From the NCBI GenBank assembly GCA_963580285.1, contig OY757014.1, forward strand, positions 14,894,725 to 14,958,724: a stretch of DNA of 64,000 nucleotides. Direction: 5' to 3'. Below the pieces are notes generated by a model. It made no database searches. It saw nothing but the letters and a program-made list of their open reading frames with translations, and had not been told where the DNA came from. This document shows, one piece after another, positions 11,440-22,320 of this stretch; position 1 is the stretch's first letter, and the number at the start of each line of letters is the position of its first letter. The position numbers and the translations under genes were made by a program. This stretch comes from Lucinisca nassula (Eukaryota > Mollusca > Bivalvia > Lucinida > Lucinidae).

Positions 11440-11717
11440 AGAAATAGATGGGCTGCATGATGCTTCCACGCAGAGCTGAAACCGACCCAAACACGAGTAC
11501 TGGTAAACCACTTAGGGGATCTAAGCCTGCCCAGGCAAAGCGGTGCGAGTAGGCCCGTCCATGCTTATAAACACTATTGCTTTCATTGGGCGGCAGGGCT
11601 TGAGATGTCATTTCATCTCCATGTCGGTTAATAGTCCCACAAAATTGAAGCAACGTCTCAAAAATGACCTTTACAGTGTTGACGGGGACGTTAAACCTCA
11701 AATCAAACAAACAAATA
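11440..11717 (+). mobile_element. SINE-like family B, full-length-like copy
   Basis: The order is GGGCTGCATGATGCTTCCAC, CGAGTACTGGTAAACC, GCTTGAGATGTCATTTCATC and the tail GGGACGTTAAACCTCAAATC followed by (AAAC)n. The 119-codon minus frame here is an antisense artefact. Confidence 0.7.
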
Positions 11718-11989
11718 CATATGATGCAAGATCTAGTCTTACTGTCTGTGAGCTGCAAAAGCTCTTATAGGCTTATAAGCAGGTCCGTCTGGACCTTTTG
11801 CTAGTAGCATGTGTTCAGAACCATTGTCTCGATCAAAAACCTAACTAGATTGTGGATATTCAAAAGAATTACCTCGATTTCTATCTGTGATTAAGGGTAA
11901 TGGATACACATGGCCGGTATTCCGCCATTTTTATCTTTCGGGGCTTCCTGTTTTCGTTTTTTTATAAACTGTCACATAGAACAACGGGT

Positions 11990-12300
11990 CAACTCTTAAA
12001 GGAAAGAATTTGCTCCTGCTTTCCTTTAAGAGTTGACCCCTCAGGAGCAAATTCTTTCCTTTAAGAGTTGACCCCTATTGACATAGGAGAAAAAACTTTT
12101 GAAGGAGTTGCTTCCTTTGAAGATGTATCAATTCCCGTTAACACAAGTTACATGTACAATTGTTTTCAGAGTTGACCCCTGAGGAGTAAATTCTTTCCTC
12201 CTATTGACATTGGAGACAAAAATCCTTTTGAAGGAGTTGCTTCCCTTGAAGGTGTATCAACACAAGTTACATGTACAATTGTTTTCTGAAAAGGCAATTA
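11990..12300 (+). repeat. Short palindrome and ~140-bp tandem duplication
   Basis: TTTCCTTTAAGAGTTGACCC occurs twice, and GAGTTGACCCCTGAGGAG-AAATTCTTTCC again at about 12171. GAAGGAGTTGCTTCC and ACACAAGTTACATGTACAAT follow in both long units. The 5' part (11996-12035) folds back on itself around GCTCCTGC. Confidence 0.5.
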
Positions 12301-12403
12301 CGGGACCTTTGAACGATTATTACACTGGGGACCCTCATTATAACGACAGTACTTTACTTATAAATAATTTGCCGCTGTAGAGAAAATAAACAATCCTGAG
12401 TAC

Positions 12404-12621
12404 GTAACCCTTTTTGTACCAAATGGAATCTGCCTCCTTATATTTCAAAACTTGATTTAGGGGTGTGAGGTTGTATTTTCTTCAAAATTTATTTGGAAAA
12501 TGGCTGAACTTTTAGCAAACAGTGGAGGCCCTGATCAGACGCCGCATTCTGCGGCGTCTGATCTGGGCCTGCACTGTTTGCCTGGGTAATGTTTTGGGGA
12601 TTCTGGTACTCAATGGGTTGA
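12404..12621. mobile_element. TTAA-type (piggyBac-like) MITE, family 1
   Basis: It begins TAACCCTTTTTGTACCAAAT and ends ATGGGTTGA. The centre is the palindrome AGGCCCTGATCAGACGCCGC / GCGGCGTCTGATCTGGGCCT. Sister copies with perfect TTAA at both ends lie at 43979, 49584 and 54176. TTAA flanks and CCC starts are typical of piggyBac mobilisation. No transposase is present. Confidence 0.65.
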
Positions 12622-12717
12622 TGAAAGCATTTTACCCTCTGTTAGGCGATTCTAACAAATATCCACAACATTTGTTTCTTGAAGTAGAGCGCTGACTATT
12701 AAGCATTAAGTCTCTCA

Positions 12718-12890
12718 CCGCTGTGGCTCGAGCCAGTGAGACGCCATGTTCTGCAACGGAAGGTCAGGTGGTTTTTCACCGGGTACTCTGGTTTTCGCCC
12801 ACCTCTGATTAACGATCGGCTCGAAATAATTGAAATAATCTTGAAAGGCTCGTAAAACCCAAACTACGCCCCCCCCCCCCCCCAACCCAA
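12718..12890 (+). mobile_element. SINE-like family C
   Basis: Contains GAGACGCCATGTTCTGCAAC, GGTCAGGTGGTTTTTC, GGTTTTCGCCCACCTCTGAT and CTTGAAAGG-CGTAAAACC, also found at 14170-14315 and 21763-21945. Followed by a C-tract at 12872-12883. Confidence 0.6.
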
Positions 12891-13079
12891 AATAAAATAA
12901 ATTACCTAGAACTGTCAGAAGATCTAACTTTACCCCAACTTAAGCGCATTTTTGCAGAAACGCACAGCCCCTTCAACACCAGTCAGAGAACCCACAGTCT
13001 CTTGCATAATATTTGTCATCATTATTGCCTTGCATACTAAGTCCATATAAACAAAACACGGAGAATGGCCATCTTCCAC

Positions 13080-13395
13080 GATATACGTCATCATTATTGC
13101 ATTGCATGCCATGTTTGAGACTCCTAGCTTTTGCATTTGCTGAGAAATCTTTGACGAAAAATAATAATGGTCATATGGAGAGAAAGAAGAATCAAAGAAG
13201 CACAATTAAACAAATTAGCCGAGAATCCCACTGACTCTTAAACAATATAAGTCATCATTATTGCATTGCACATCAAGTTTGAGCCTTCTAGCTTTATAGT
13301 TGCGGAGAAATCTTTGAAAAAAATAATAACATTGGCCTATATGGAGAGAAAGAAGAATGAAAGAACATACGAACAAATAAGCCGAGAATAAATTC
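13080..13395 (+). repeat. Two ~165-bp tandem units
   Basis: Each unit runs GTCATCATTATTGCATTGCA, then a TCTAGCTTT word, GAGAAATCTTTGA, ATATGGAGAGAAAGAAGAAT and AGCCGAGAAT. A partial unit precedes at about 13015. Open frames here are on both strands and not credible. Confidence 0.55.
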
Positions 13396-13477
13396 TGAAT
13401 AGCACCTGTGCGTCCACATAGTACTCATAAGTTATAGCAGGTAACAATACGCACAACCGAACACTGGTCTGGTTGCA

Positions 13478-13612
13478 GTGGGCGCCAGGGCTTGAGATGT
13501 CATTTCACCTCAGTGTCGGATAAAAGTCCCATAAAATTGGAAGCAACGTCTCCAAAATGACCTAAATAGTGTTGACTGGGACGTAAAACCCAAATTCAAA
13601 CAAACAAAACAA
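13478..13612 (+). mobile_element. SINE-like family B, 3' half
   Basis: GGCTTGAGATGTCATTTCAC through GACCTAAATAGTGTTGACTG to the A-rich CAAACAAAC tail. The 5' half is absent. An A-rich low-complexity run follows at 13675-13716. Confidence 0.65.
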
Positions 13613-13716
13613 AATGGTCAAACTTTACACAAGTTGTGTATGCCTGAGTATCTATCGAAAGGGCAATAAAACTTTTTTGAAAAAAAAAATAAATAAATAA
13701 ATAAAAAAAAAAAAAA

Positions 13717-14139
13717 CTAATCGGTAAAATCATTCTTACTGCCAAATGAAAAACACGTTTCAAGGAATACAGGGTTGTGTTTATTGTTGGTTTTCAATTT
13801 CTGTTTTTGCCTCCCATACGGAAATTAGAACTCAGCCAAACTGATAGATAATGAACTGAAAATATGCAATGCACGACAAAAAACACCGACAGCTCTATTG
13901 GGTCGATTTTGTCTGAGCGGGGAAAGTGATCCCGAACAGAGAGTTGGGCTGTTTTGGTTAACTCTTAAAATCCCGTACTTTAAGCAAACCGTTTAGGCGC
14001 TCATCAGACGCCGCGTCCTGGTTTCAACTGTTTATCAATGTCCCAGCACATGGCCGAGTCAATGTTTACAATAACCTTTCTTGAACACAGCACAACAAGA
14101 TTTTGCGAAGAGCTATTCTATACATAGCAGAACGTTGCA
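13717..14139. other. Unassigned stretch with a decayed MITE core
   Basis: Only a remnant of the CTCATCAGACGCCGCGTC core at about 13998-14035 is recognisable. Confidence 0.3.
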
Positions 14140-14202
14140 GAACTTTGCGTCTCACATGTGACCCGAGCCTGGCTCGGGTCACATGTGAGACGCCAAGTTC
14201 TG
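14140..14202. repeat. Near-perfect inverted repeat at the start of a SINE-like copy
   Basis: GCGTCTCACATGTGACCCGA on the left is mirrored on the right around GAGCCTGGCTC with a 1-nt spacer. Each arm is about 30 nt with one mismatch. The right arm is the natural start of family C, so the left arm looks like an inverted partial duplication. Confidence 0.65.
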
Positions 14203-14315
14203 AAACGGAAGGTCAGGTGGTTTTTCTCCTGGAACACCGGTTTTCGCCCACCTCTGATTAAAGATCGGCTCGATATGAGTGAACTAAACTTGAAAGGGCC
14301 GTAAAACCAAAACAA
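14170..14315 (+). mobile_element. SINE-like family C
   Basis: Same order of words as at 12718: GAGACGCCAAGTTCTG, GGTCAGGTGGTTTTTC, GGTTTTCGCCCACCTCTGAT, CTTGAAAGGGCCGTAAAACC. Confidence 0.6.
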
Positions 14316-15107
14316 AAGCAAATTCTATAGATTCCGTTACCTGGATTTCCTACAAGTCAGTGTATTCAGGTGGACATCAGCTCTGAAGAGCTGAATGAAA
14401 TAAAACGTCTGAATAATGGACAGAACTGACACAGCACTAAACAAAGCACTTACAGAACAGGGTGGTCGAGTTGCGGCTGTGTGTGGCTGGAATGGCTCTA
14501 AACATGGACTTGTATCTTTCAATTCATGTACACATGTACTTTAAGCACGCATCTGATCTGGGTCTAAACAATCATCCTGCCAATGTTATGGGACCCGAGA
14601 CATATACGGGCCAACCAAATTCAATAATGATAAAAAGCTTTCCAGTAGTTTGTAGGTGTAACTGCGCTCTTTTCTTTTTTTTTTTTTTTTCTATTTTATT
14701 TCTCCTGTTCAATTCAATTTGTACACAGTTTAAATTTAATGTCAAGTGGACATCAGCATTGTGAATTCTATTCTATATATAACTTGAGACTGAATGATTT
14801 ACAGTCGACCAGACCAGAAAGTAAAAACAATTTCTTATTAGTTGGAGTCTTGCGTAGGACGCTTAGGTTAAGAATATCGCCACTATTTTGTATTATTTTT
14901 TAAATAAACACAATAATATTATCACGCAAATCAAAGTAAGGTTGAACTTTATCACTAATGGATTGAGATCTACACAGGTGCATCTCACTCACAGCATAAA
15001 TCGGATAACTTATATCTTTGGAAATAATTGAAACCCGTAGGAAACAGCTCTAGAGTGTATGTCTGTGATAAACAGGAAATTAGAGCAGGTTTTGGCACAG
15101 CCACAAA
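14316..15107. other. Unassigned stretch with a T-tract
   Basis: A run of T at about 14676-14691 is the only salient feature. The open frames on either strand carry no recognisable motif. Confidence 0.3.
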
Positions 15108-15290
15108 TTATTTTTTTCTTATTTCTGCGCGAAAACATTTGTTGTGGTTCACATTAGAAGCGCCTCGGGCTTTCTTATTTATGCATGACAATATATGTTG
15201 TGGGCATTTATTAGTCGCCGAGGCGCTTCTAATGATTACCAACAACATAGGTTTCGTGCAGAAATAAGAAATATTATCAGTACTTTTCGG
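15108..15290. mobile_element. Hairpin MITE (CATTAGAAGCGCCTCGG core)
   Basis: Arms TTCTTATTTCTGCGCGAAAA and its inverted partner GTGCAGAAATAAGAA surround CATTAGAAGCGCCTC / GAGGCGCTTCTAATG. Related to 18585 and 3048. The ORF through it is not a gene. Confidence 0.55.
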
Positions 15291-15327
15291 GTGAAAAAAG
15301 CGGCTTATCTGGAGGTATAGTTAAATA

Positions 15328-15543
15328 TACAGTAAAATTCCGCTATAATAATTTAGACCACCTAAAAGTAAGACTAATTCTTCTTTTAAAAGCTTATTTG
15401 TAAAGGTGCACTTAATCTTCCTTTGTGTTTTCTGCCCACAGTGTCCTCTGGACAAGGAACAACTTTGGGACTGTTCAAAAGTGGTCTTTAAGACCACTTT
15501 TTAACAGTCCCAAAGGTGGTCTTTATATAGGAATTTTACTGTA
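15328..15543. mobile_element. Hairpin MITE, TIR TACAGTAAAATTCC
   Basis: Starts TACAGTAAAATTCCGCTATA and ends TATAGGAATTTTACTGTA. The central palindrome GACTGTTCAAAAGTGGTC / GACCACTTTTTAACAGTC places it with the copies at 10761, 41379 and 60990. Confidence 0.7.
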
Positions 15544-15896
15544 ATTAAAGGAAATGGCAAGTCTTTGCGTGACTAGAACTTTGAAAAATATTTTTGTAGG
15601 CGGATTGAAAACCCGTCTAATGGAAAATCCATCTTATAGCATTCACAGTCATTAGTTACTATCACGGAAGCCTGCTTTTAAAGCACGTTTCTTTACTGTG
15701 CTTTATTTGTCTGTTTTGTAAGTCTCATGTGACAAACTTGACCAGACTGCAAGCGTCCAGTTGAGTTGCAAGAAAAAAATGTTTCGTATGAACTTCAGTT
15801 TTTAAGAATAATTTCTCGATGATAAAATGTTGTAAAACTAGTTTGGCTAACTTTTCTGTTTCGTACAGTATGAATTTTCCGTCCTAAGCTTTCATG
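15544..15896. other. Unassigned stretch
   Basis: No gene or repeat recognised. Confidence 0.3.
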
Positions 15897-16043
15897 TTAA
15901 CTCTTGTCATGCTGTTCACGATAACCCCTATCTTTGACATTCAATTTATGAACTTGTAGGAATAAATTACATCAAGTAATCTGATTGGTTCAAAGTCAGA
16001 AATGGGTGTGGCTAAACTGAATATTCAGCAAGATAAGGGTTAA
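15897..16043 (-). mobile_element. TTAA-type MITE, family 3, 147 bp, internally deleted
   Basis: TTAACTCTTGTCATGCTGTT at one end and CAGCAAGATAAGGGTTAA at the other give a TTAA duplication. The interior has TTACATCAAGTAATCTGATT as at 48528 and 48905, but the shared central palindrome is missing. Confidence 0.6.
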
Positions 16044-16251
16044 TAAGACTCTAAAGGAAAGATTTATGTAAAATGTGAACAAGACGGAAAACCCGTCATT
16101 TTCGGTCTTTGTCAAAGATAGTTATCCGTCTCGGATTTTGTCTGTAATTCTCTGGAGCAAATTCTTTCCTCTCAGAGCAGACACCTTTTTTCCGGAGGGA
16201 GCTCCGATATCAGGCTGTCTAACTATAAATAGGGTCGGAACATGTATCAGG

Positions 16252-17475
16252 TACGAGGGCGAGTCAATAAAAACAGTCTAACTTATTTCTGGGTGAGATT
16301 GATCTCTTCTTTTTACGATGTGATTGCCCTCTAGAATATTACACTTGGACCAACTCTGTTCCAGTTCCATCAGCCCAGAACTGAAGAAGCCAGTGTCCTT
16401 GTCTCCGACCCACTCCTCGTTGGACAAGCAATGACGTCCACGGATATCCTTTTTCAAGTTTGGTAATAGGAAAAAGTCACTAGGAACTAAGTCTGGAGAA
16501 TAGGCGGGATGCAGTAGTAGCTCGTACCCATTCCGCTCAACAGGTTCCATTGCAATTTGCAAGTGTGGACTCTTGCATTGTCCTTTTGAAGAAGAATCCC
16601 TATAGAGAGTTTATCTCTGCGTTTTTCACGGATCGTAGCTCTCAGTTGGTTGAGCAAGATTGCATAAAACGCACCTGTTATTGTACCTTTCTTTGCTAGA
16701 AAGTCCAACATAACGCCCTGTGCGTCCCAAAATACAGTTGCCGTCATCTTGCCAGCAGAGGGTGGCGTTTTGAATTTCTTTGGCCTCCGAGACCCCGGCA
16801 CTACCCACTGACGACTTTGAGTTTTATTCTCTGGCTAATAATAACGGACTCAGGTCTCATTTACAGTCACCAGACGTGAAAGAAAACCATCTTCATTTGA
16901 CCTAAACCGCTTCAGGAATGCGCTGCATACTGATGCTCTGGTTGCCATTTGCTCGTCGCTAAGGGATTTTGGTACCTTACGGGGGCTGTTAGCTTGCGGA
17001 TACCCAAGCGATCTTGTAAAATTGTTGAAACGCTGCCATGTGAAATGCGTAATGCATTCGCTATATCTTCCACCTTAATTCGCCTATCAGAGTGTACCAG
17101 ATCCCGTACTTTGTTGCACATTCTTCATCAGTGGCATCTGATGGGCGGCTTGGCATGGTTTCCTCTTCTAAAGACGTTACATCGTGTTTGAATACCCCCA
17201 ACCCAGAACTTGTGCATACGATGGTGCAGAAGACCCATAAACATTGGTCAAATCGCAATCTATTTCCTGACCTGTTTTCCCTTTCAAATACAAGTACCGA
17301 ATTGCACGGTACTCACCTTTTGACGAAAAGCTTGCTTTTGCATCGCTATCCATGTTTGTTGTTCAATAGCTTGTGAGTGAATGACACGGTACGGGTGAAT
17401 GCTCTCATGCCTATCTTGGTTGTCTCGGCCAGCTGAAAATGGAATAGGCTGGTTACTTGTTGACTTGCCCTCGTA
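16252..17475 (-). pseudogene. Mariner-family transposon with both TIRs and a broken transposase
   Basis: The element is about 1.22 kb, bounded by TA dinucleotides. TIRs begin CGAGGGCGAGTCAATAAAAA (left) and, reverse-complemented, CGAGGGCAAGTCAACAAGTA (right). Minus-strand frames give, in order, SRPSDATDEEC, an HTH region DRRIKVEDIANALRISHGS, then the DDD catalytic core: VFWDAQG (first Asp), LLQKDNARVHT (second) and YSPDLVPSDFFLLPNLKK (third, spacing of the mariner DD34D type). The three acidic residues are visible, but the domains lie in different frames with stops between them, so no intact transposase is made. It normally cuts and pastes at TA sites. No intact copy that could mobilise it is in the window. 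Confidence 0.85.
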
Positions 17476-17654
17476 CATCGGTTTTCCTTGAAGTCTCAGG
17501 AAAGATTACTGAGCTCGTAAGTCTTAATGGTGGTAAGAATTTTCAACACTATTACATGCTTCGCGGAAAACGTTAATAAGAAATTTTGTTATGGCCGCCT
17601 TTGAGTCATAATCCGATGGCAGCGTTTACATTTGCGTAAACACAACATACAAAG

Positions 17655-17660
17655 AAGAAG

Positions 17661-17691
<31 letters not shown>

Positions 17692-17713
17692 TGAAGAAGA
17701 AGAAGAAGAAGCA
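17655..17713 (+). repeat. (GAA)n microsatellite
   Basis: Uninterrupted GAA/AAG triplets apart from one TTG. Confidence 0.9.
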
Positions 17714-18584
17714 ACATCTACATTGGAGCTCCTTATATAGATTAAGGTTGCTTCCATTTTGGAAGCATTTCAATGGCGGATCTTTTTAAAATAATCTTTG
17801 TGGTCGGAACACTTACTCTTGGCTACGACGACTTGTTCGAGGTAATCATACAAAGAAAGAGAAGCAAGTTTTGTTTTAGGTTTTTTGTTGTTGTGTTTAG
17901 CCAGGTTATTACTGTCAAGTACTGTCGACTTATTTCTTAAAAGAAACACGTCTGGTTCGATTATATAGTCAGAAAACCATAAAATTACTAAACTGCAGGC
18001 AAACAAATCGGTATTGTATTTTAAAAGACACCCGTTAGGAAACATGGGAAACCCGATTATAGATTTCGGCTATTCTTCAGTTTTCAGTCATTTCTATTTT
18101 CAACTCTAGGCTACGGAACGGGACATTCAATTTTATTTTAATATGTTACGCGAACAAGATATTAAGTTGTGCGAACAAGATATTATCTTGTGCGCACAAC
18201 TTATAAAAAAAAACCATGTCCTTTCACGGGTTCGTGGTACGCAGGCTCTAAACGTTTTTCATTGTTGCAGTAAAATTGTGACGTTGTTTGTACGTTGCAA
18301 GGCTGTGTTCGGACCGAAACCTATCAAATTTTCTTCCAGATACGTACAAACTTAGCCTTGAAATAAATGGCTAGATTACATGTTGTTTACCCTTTCACCT
18401 GTAGACAGATACAAGTACATAAACAGCGTAGATCCTGATAAGAGACGGTTCATAAAAGCCGTTTCATCAGGATTTACACTGTTTGTCATTTTATCATTAG
18501 TTCTGACAAAAGCCCACACTCGCAACAACTGACCTGTCTGAATTTAAACATAGCCCCAAATAAGAGGGGGTATCCACACATTAA
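17714..18584. other. Unassigned stretch with a decayed MITE core
   Basis: Around 18428-18485 a remnant palindrome (GATCCTGATAAGAGACGG, then TCATCAGGATTTACACTG) belongs to the TTAA-MITE cores. Around 18150-18205 GCGAACAAGATATTA repeats and inverts. No gene is supported. Confidence 0.35.
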
Positions 18585-18735
18585 TATTCATTTCTGCACG
18601 AAAACATATGTGGTGGGTATTCATTACATGTTGTGGGAATTCATTAGAAGCGCCTTGGTGGGGCGCATCTTATGAATATCCACAACATATGTTTTCGTGC
18701 AGAATTAAGGAAAATATCAGTACTTTTCCGACGAA
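18585..18735. mobile_element. Hairpin MITE (TTTCTGCACGAAAACATATG arms)
   Basis: Inverted arms TTTCTGCACGAAAACATATG / CATATGTTTTCGTGCAGAA enclose TTCATTAGAAGCGCC and its partial complement. Related to the copy at 15108. Confidence 0.6.
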
Positions 18736-19404
18736 AACGCGCCTTATCTGTAGCTATGTTCAAAGATGGAAGGGTCCGCTTTAGAAACTAAGGTGTGAGG
18801 GATAACCCTGTCTATGAAGTGTGGCCCCCATAAGTGATATAAAATACTTATATGGATGATCCCCTCTGAGCCTGCAAAGAACAACTGGATGCTGGTGATT
18901 CTGAGCAGCCTACCTGCGCGGAAGAATTTTGGGCCGATTATTTGTCAATCGACCCAAAGTTACTAAGCACAGAGCTTTTCGTCGTTATGTCCAAGTGCCT
19001 GACACTTATCTGTAGGACATGGTTAATTATAAAAAAAAAACAGTCGCGTTATTTTTATCGCCGTGAGGTCAGATTTTGCGTACAAGAGGGTTATCTTTGT
19101 ACAAGGTAAACAGTGTTACCTAGATTAGACGGCGGCGTCTAACCAGGGTCCACACTGTTTGCTTACAGTACAGTCAAGGGTCAAACGAAACAGTGGAAGC
19201 CCCCGTTCGGGCCCATTTTTTCAGCCCTATAACAGAGACAATTGACCCAACAATACTCGCCGTGCTTTGACATGCAACCGACAACGTTTGACCGTAGGTT
19301 TTCATTTTCCAAGTCCACAGAGGCAGAGTCTACAGCTTCGTATCAAATTTGTCTTAATTAAATCTACCTAGTTTAAGAAAATGGAATCAGGCAAGGACAA
19401 GAAC
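18736..19404. other. Unassigned stretch
   Basis: A MITE-core remnant near 19125-19160 (GACGGCGGCGTCTAACC..CACACTGTTTGC) is the only recognisable item. Confidence 0.3.
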
Positions 19405-19421
19405 ATGAACGCACACGCACG

Positions 19422-19465
<44 letters not shown>
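19405..19465 (+). repeat. (CA)n microsatellite
   Basis: ACGCACGC leads into an uninterrupted (CA)n run. Confidence 0.9.
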
Positions 19466-19466
<1 letters not shown>

Positions 19467-20077
19467 TACTTTAATAGTTACTAGTGTTGAAGTGGGCCAG
19501 ACTAATTAGGCCTCATCAGTGACCCTACTTTTTTTTTTTTCAAAAATTCCGCAATGGATCAGTGATCCCAACGGAGTAGAAAATATAATCGGCCTATACT
19601 TTTTACGGACTTTTCAATATTCTTTGAGTAATAACCCTTTCAGTGCTAATCACGTTAAAGCAAACAACATTCTCATAGTATTTTTATTATTATTATTATT
19701 TTGTGGAGAGAATAAGGCCAGACACTGCATGTAAATTATCTGGTGGGCTGGCGATTAACATGCAATGTCACGACATTTTTTCTCTGAAAAATAAGACAAA
19801 ATAAAATGTACATCTGCTCAACACATTTTCTACGGCACATGAAGGCTAAGATAATTATATCTTTAAAAGTAAAATCAACCGTAAAATCCGCTCACCTACT
19901 TAGATATTCCAAGATTTTTAGTAAATGTATTCCTGTTCTATTTTCTTACAAACTCCATGTATATATGATTGGAAACTAATTAACCCATGGAATGTTTCCA
20001 AATGATAAAAGAAATTCGATTAGAAGCAATTACATGACATTAAATCTTACTTTACTTACATTGAGAGAAATAGGGAA
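19466..20077. other. Unassigned stretch
   Basis: AGGCCTCATCAGTGACCC at about 19509 resembles part of the hammerhead unit found at 30.3 and 35.1 kb, but the GAAAC half is absent. Otherwise AT-rich with no gene. Confidence 0.3.
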
Positions 20078-20331
20078 TTTGTTTGATTTGAGGTCTAACG
20101 TCTCCGTCAACACTATATAGGTAATTTTGAGACGTTGCTTTCGGTTTTGTGGGACTTTTACCCGACACTGAGATGAAATGACATCTCATTCTCTGCCGTC
20201 CAATGAAACCAATAGAGTTTATACACATGGACGGTCTTGCCTGGGCAGGCTTAGGCCCTCTAAGCGGTTTACCAGTACTCGTGTGCGGTTTGTTTCAGCT
20301 CTGCGTGGAAGCACCATGCAGCCCAATCTGA
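20078..20331 (-). mobile_element. SINE-like family B
   Basis: Tail as GAGGTCTAACGTCTCCGTCA, then GAGATGAAATGACATCTC, GCGGTTTACCAGTACTCGTG and CAGCTCTGCGTGGAA on the plus strand. Confidence 0.7.
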
Positions 20332-20374
20332 ATAGAAGTCTACATTAGTTTATCTCCCTTATCACTAGAGAATT

Positions 20375-20512
20375 CCCAGCAGACACACGTCGCTAGGGCA
20401 AAGTCACATCAACGTCGGTGCAACGTTGCACCGACGTTGATGTGACGTTGCATAAACGTCATGACGTTGTATCGACGTTGATGTGATGTCACAATTACGC
20501 CATGTGCCTGCT
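20375..20512. mobile_element. CAGCAGGCAC-TIR MITE with CAACGTCGGTGCAACGT repeats
   Basis: Begins CCCAGCAGACACACGTCGC and ends ATGTGCCTGCT. The interior is short inverted words such as ATCAACGTCGGTGCAACGTT. The complete sister copy is at 39508-39643. Confidence 0.6.
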
Positions 20513-20854
20513 ATACTGAGTAAAGAAAATACATCATTACTTTCGAAATTATTTTTGTCTCCCTTTCTCTAAATGGAAAGAATTTGCATTTTATCTATTA
20601 TCCTCAAATTGGGTTAAAATACATCATGTCCGAATAAATACTGTTAATCACGCAAAAGAAGATGTCCGACACTTAGTTAACCTTGAAAACATAACAAAAC
20701 AAGCTTCGAATGAACTGTTCCCTGCTATGAGATATGTATTGGTTATCATCGATACCAAAATTACGGCTAAATTTACCAGTAATGAGTTTGTTTTGCGTCT
20801 CAACGCGGCGAGAAGACGGCGTAAATCGGTTGCAAAATCATCACGCAAGTCATT

Positions 20855-20935
20855 CCCAGCGGGCACATGTTTATGCAACGTCGCATCAACATTGATGCAA
20901 CGTCATGACGTTGCATCAACGTTGATGCGAGTAGA
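20855..20935. mobile_element. CAGCAGGCAC-TIR MITE, partial
   Basis: CCCAGCGGGCACATG followed by GTTGATGCAACGTCATGACG words. The right terminus is not recognisable. Confidence 0.45.
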
Positions 20936-20941
20936 CGCCAT

Positions 20942-21163
20942 GGGCCAATTGTTCAAACCTAACGACGTCGTTAGCTAACATATTGTTAATACTTTGATCA
21001 TTTAATACGGCAAATATACTATTTTTGCTAAAAAAAATGTGAGCAGCTGCTCTCATTTTTTAGCAAAAAATAACACTATATTATATATTGTACTTGCTAG
21101 AACAGTTAACAATTTGACCACAAACAAGCTTGTTAAACTAACGATGCTTTGAACAACTGGCCC
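20942..21163. mobile_element. Hairpin MITE with CCAGTTGTTCAAA TIRs
   Basis: Left end GGGCCAATTGTTCAAA, right end TTTGAACAACTGGCCC, centre TGTGAGCAGCTGCTCTCA. The same structure occurs at 36341, 53320 and 53554. Confidence 0.65.
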
Positions 21164-21257
21164 AGGTGTCCACTGGGTTGTAATGAACATCCCGGCAACT
21201 CCCATTCTACATACAGAAAAGTGGAGTTTTAGGGAATAACATTGAATTCCTATTTTG

Positions 21258-21350
21258 TTCAAAAGCACACATTTTTGGTATACGTTAGAACCGCCTCTCT
21301 GAAGCGTTCTAGCGTTTTCCCACAAATCTATCTTTCAAGTAGAAATACTT
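21258..21350. mobile_element. Decayed hairpin MITE (CGTTAGAACCGCCTC core)
   Basis: CGTTAGAACCGCCTC, an imperfect complement GCGTTCTAGCG and the CAAGTAGAAATA shoulder identify a degraded copy of the 3048-type hairpin. Confidence 0.4.
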
Positions 21351-21539
21351 CAAAAGAAATAAAAGATGACATTACATGACATTATACTCTAATTTCTGGC
21401 AGACGTAGGTGGTCAGTAGGCAAATGGCGTACCGTTGACGCGCCGTTAAAATGTTCATATTCTGAATCTAATTCACAATCTTTCTAGTGACTTTCAACAT
21501 GTCAGACCTAATCTTGGATTTCCATCTGTTAGCTCATTG

Positions 21540-21703
21540 TCGCGATCTAATGGGGCGTCTGAACAGAGTCAATACTGTTTGCTAACAGATTTTCCCGTCG
21601 AAATAGAATAATAATAATAAAAAAATCCGACATCCCCCAAATGACAAATGGACTTGTCAACCGTATAAAAGATGGAAGAGTCCACCAGTATACAATGGGT
21701 TAA
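21540..21703 (-). mobile_element. TTAA-type MITE, family 2, truncated
   Basis: Ends with GAGTCCACCAGTATACAATG then GGTTAA, and contains AAATGGACTTGTC. The inner palindrome is reduced to TAATGGGGCGTCTGAACAGA..ACTGTTTGC. Confidence 0.5.
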
Positions 21704-21762
21704 CCTGATCATATATATCTCTTCACATTGGGATGACAGCCTTAATAAGCAAGCAAAAGGTC

Positions 21763-21945
21763 TCTCGCCGCTTTGGTTCGAGCCTGGCTCGGGTCACATG
21801 TGAGACGCCAGTTCTGCAACGGAAGGTTAGATGGTTTTTCTCCGGGTACTCCGGTTTTCGCCCACCTCTGATTGACCATCGATATAAGTGAAATAATCTT
21901 GAAAGGGCCGTAAAACATACCCCCCCCCCACAAAAAATGGATTTT
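21763..21945 (+). mobile_element. SINE-like family C
   Basis: GGTTCGAGCCTGGCTCGGGT, GAGACGCCAGTTCTGCAACG, GGTTTTCGCCCACCTCTGAT and CTTGAAAGGGCCGTAAAAC appear in family order. The GGTTCGAGCC start resembles a B box, so a tRNA-like head may be truncated here. Confidence 0.6.
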
Positions 21946-22025
21946 CTCACTCTTTGTGTGTGGCCTAGCCAACACTATTAAACGATCTAGTTTCGTACTC
22001 GTACAATAGAAGCACGCATATTTTT

Positions 22026-22027
22026 AT

Positions 22028-22068
<41 letters not shown>

Positions 22069-22260
22069 TAATAATAACAACAATAACAACAACATCATCA
22101 TAATCATCACCATCATCATCATCATCATCATCATCATCGTCACTACCATCATTAACAACTACAATATCAACAACAATATATGTTTTCATTCTCACTTCTA
22201 CTTCCTCATCATCAGCTTCTTCTGCACCCTCTTCCTCTGCTTCTCCCTCCACCTCCTCCT
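22026..22260 (+). repeat. (CAT)n microsatellites and CTTCCTC-rich tract
   Basis: Long CAT/ATC runs (22029-22068 and 22093-22138) are followed by TCTTCCTC-rich sequence. The minus strand reads as an Asp/Glu-rich frame, which is a consequence of the repeat. Confidence 0.9.
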
Positions 22261-22320
22261 CTTCGCCGTACGTAAAGTTTTGATGATCCTGTTGTCCAAG
22301 ACGACTTAACGTACGTCTCA

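Noticed and set aside
19505..19530. Possible third hammerhead (CTGATGAGGCC, minus strand)
   Set aside because: The GAAAC side and a closing stem I are missing; a similar half-motif at 39650 fails for the same reason.
20648..20878. 76-codon minus ORF with LRDDFATDLRRLLAALRRKT
   Set aside because: Its N-terminus lies in a MITE, no splice-bounded context or recognised family was found, and the opposite strand is equally open.
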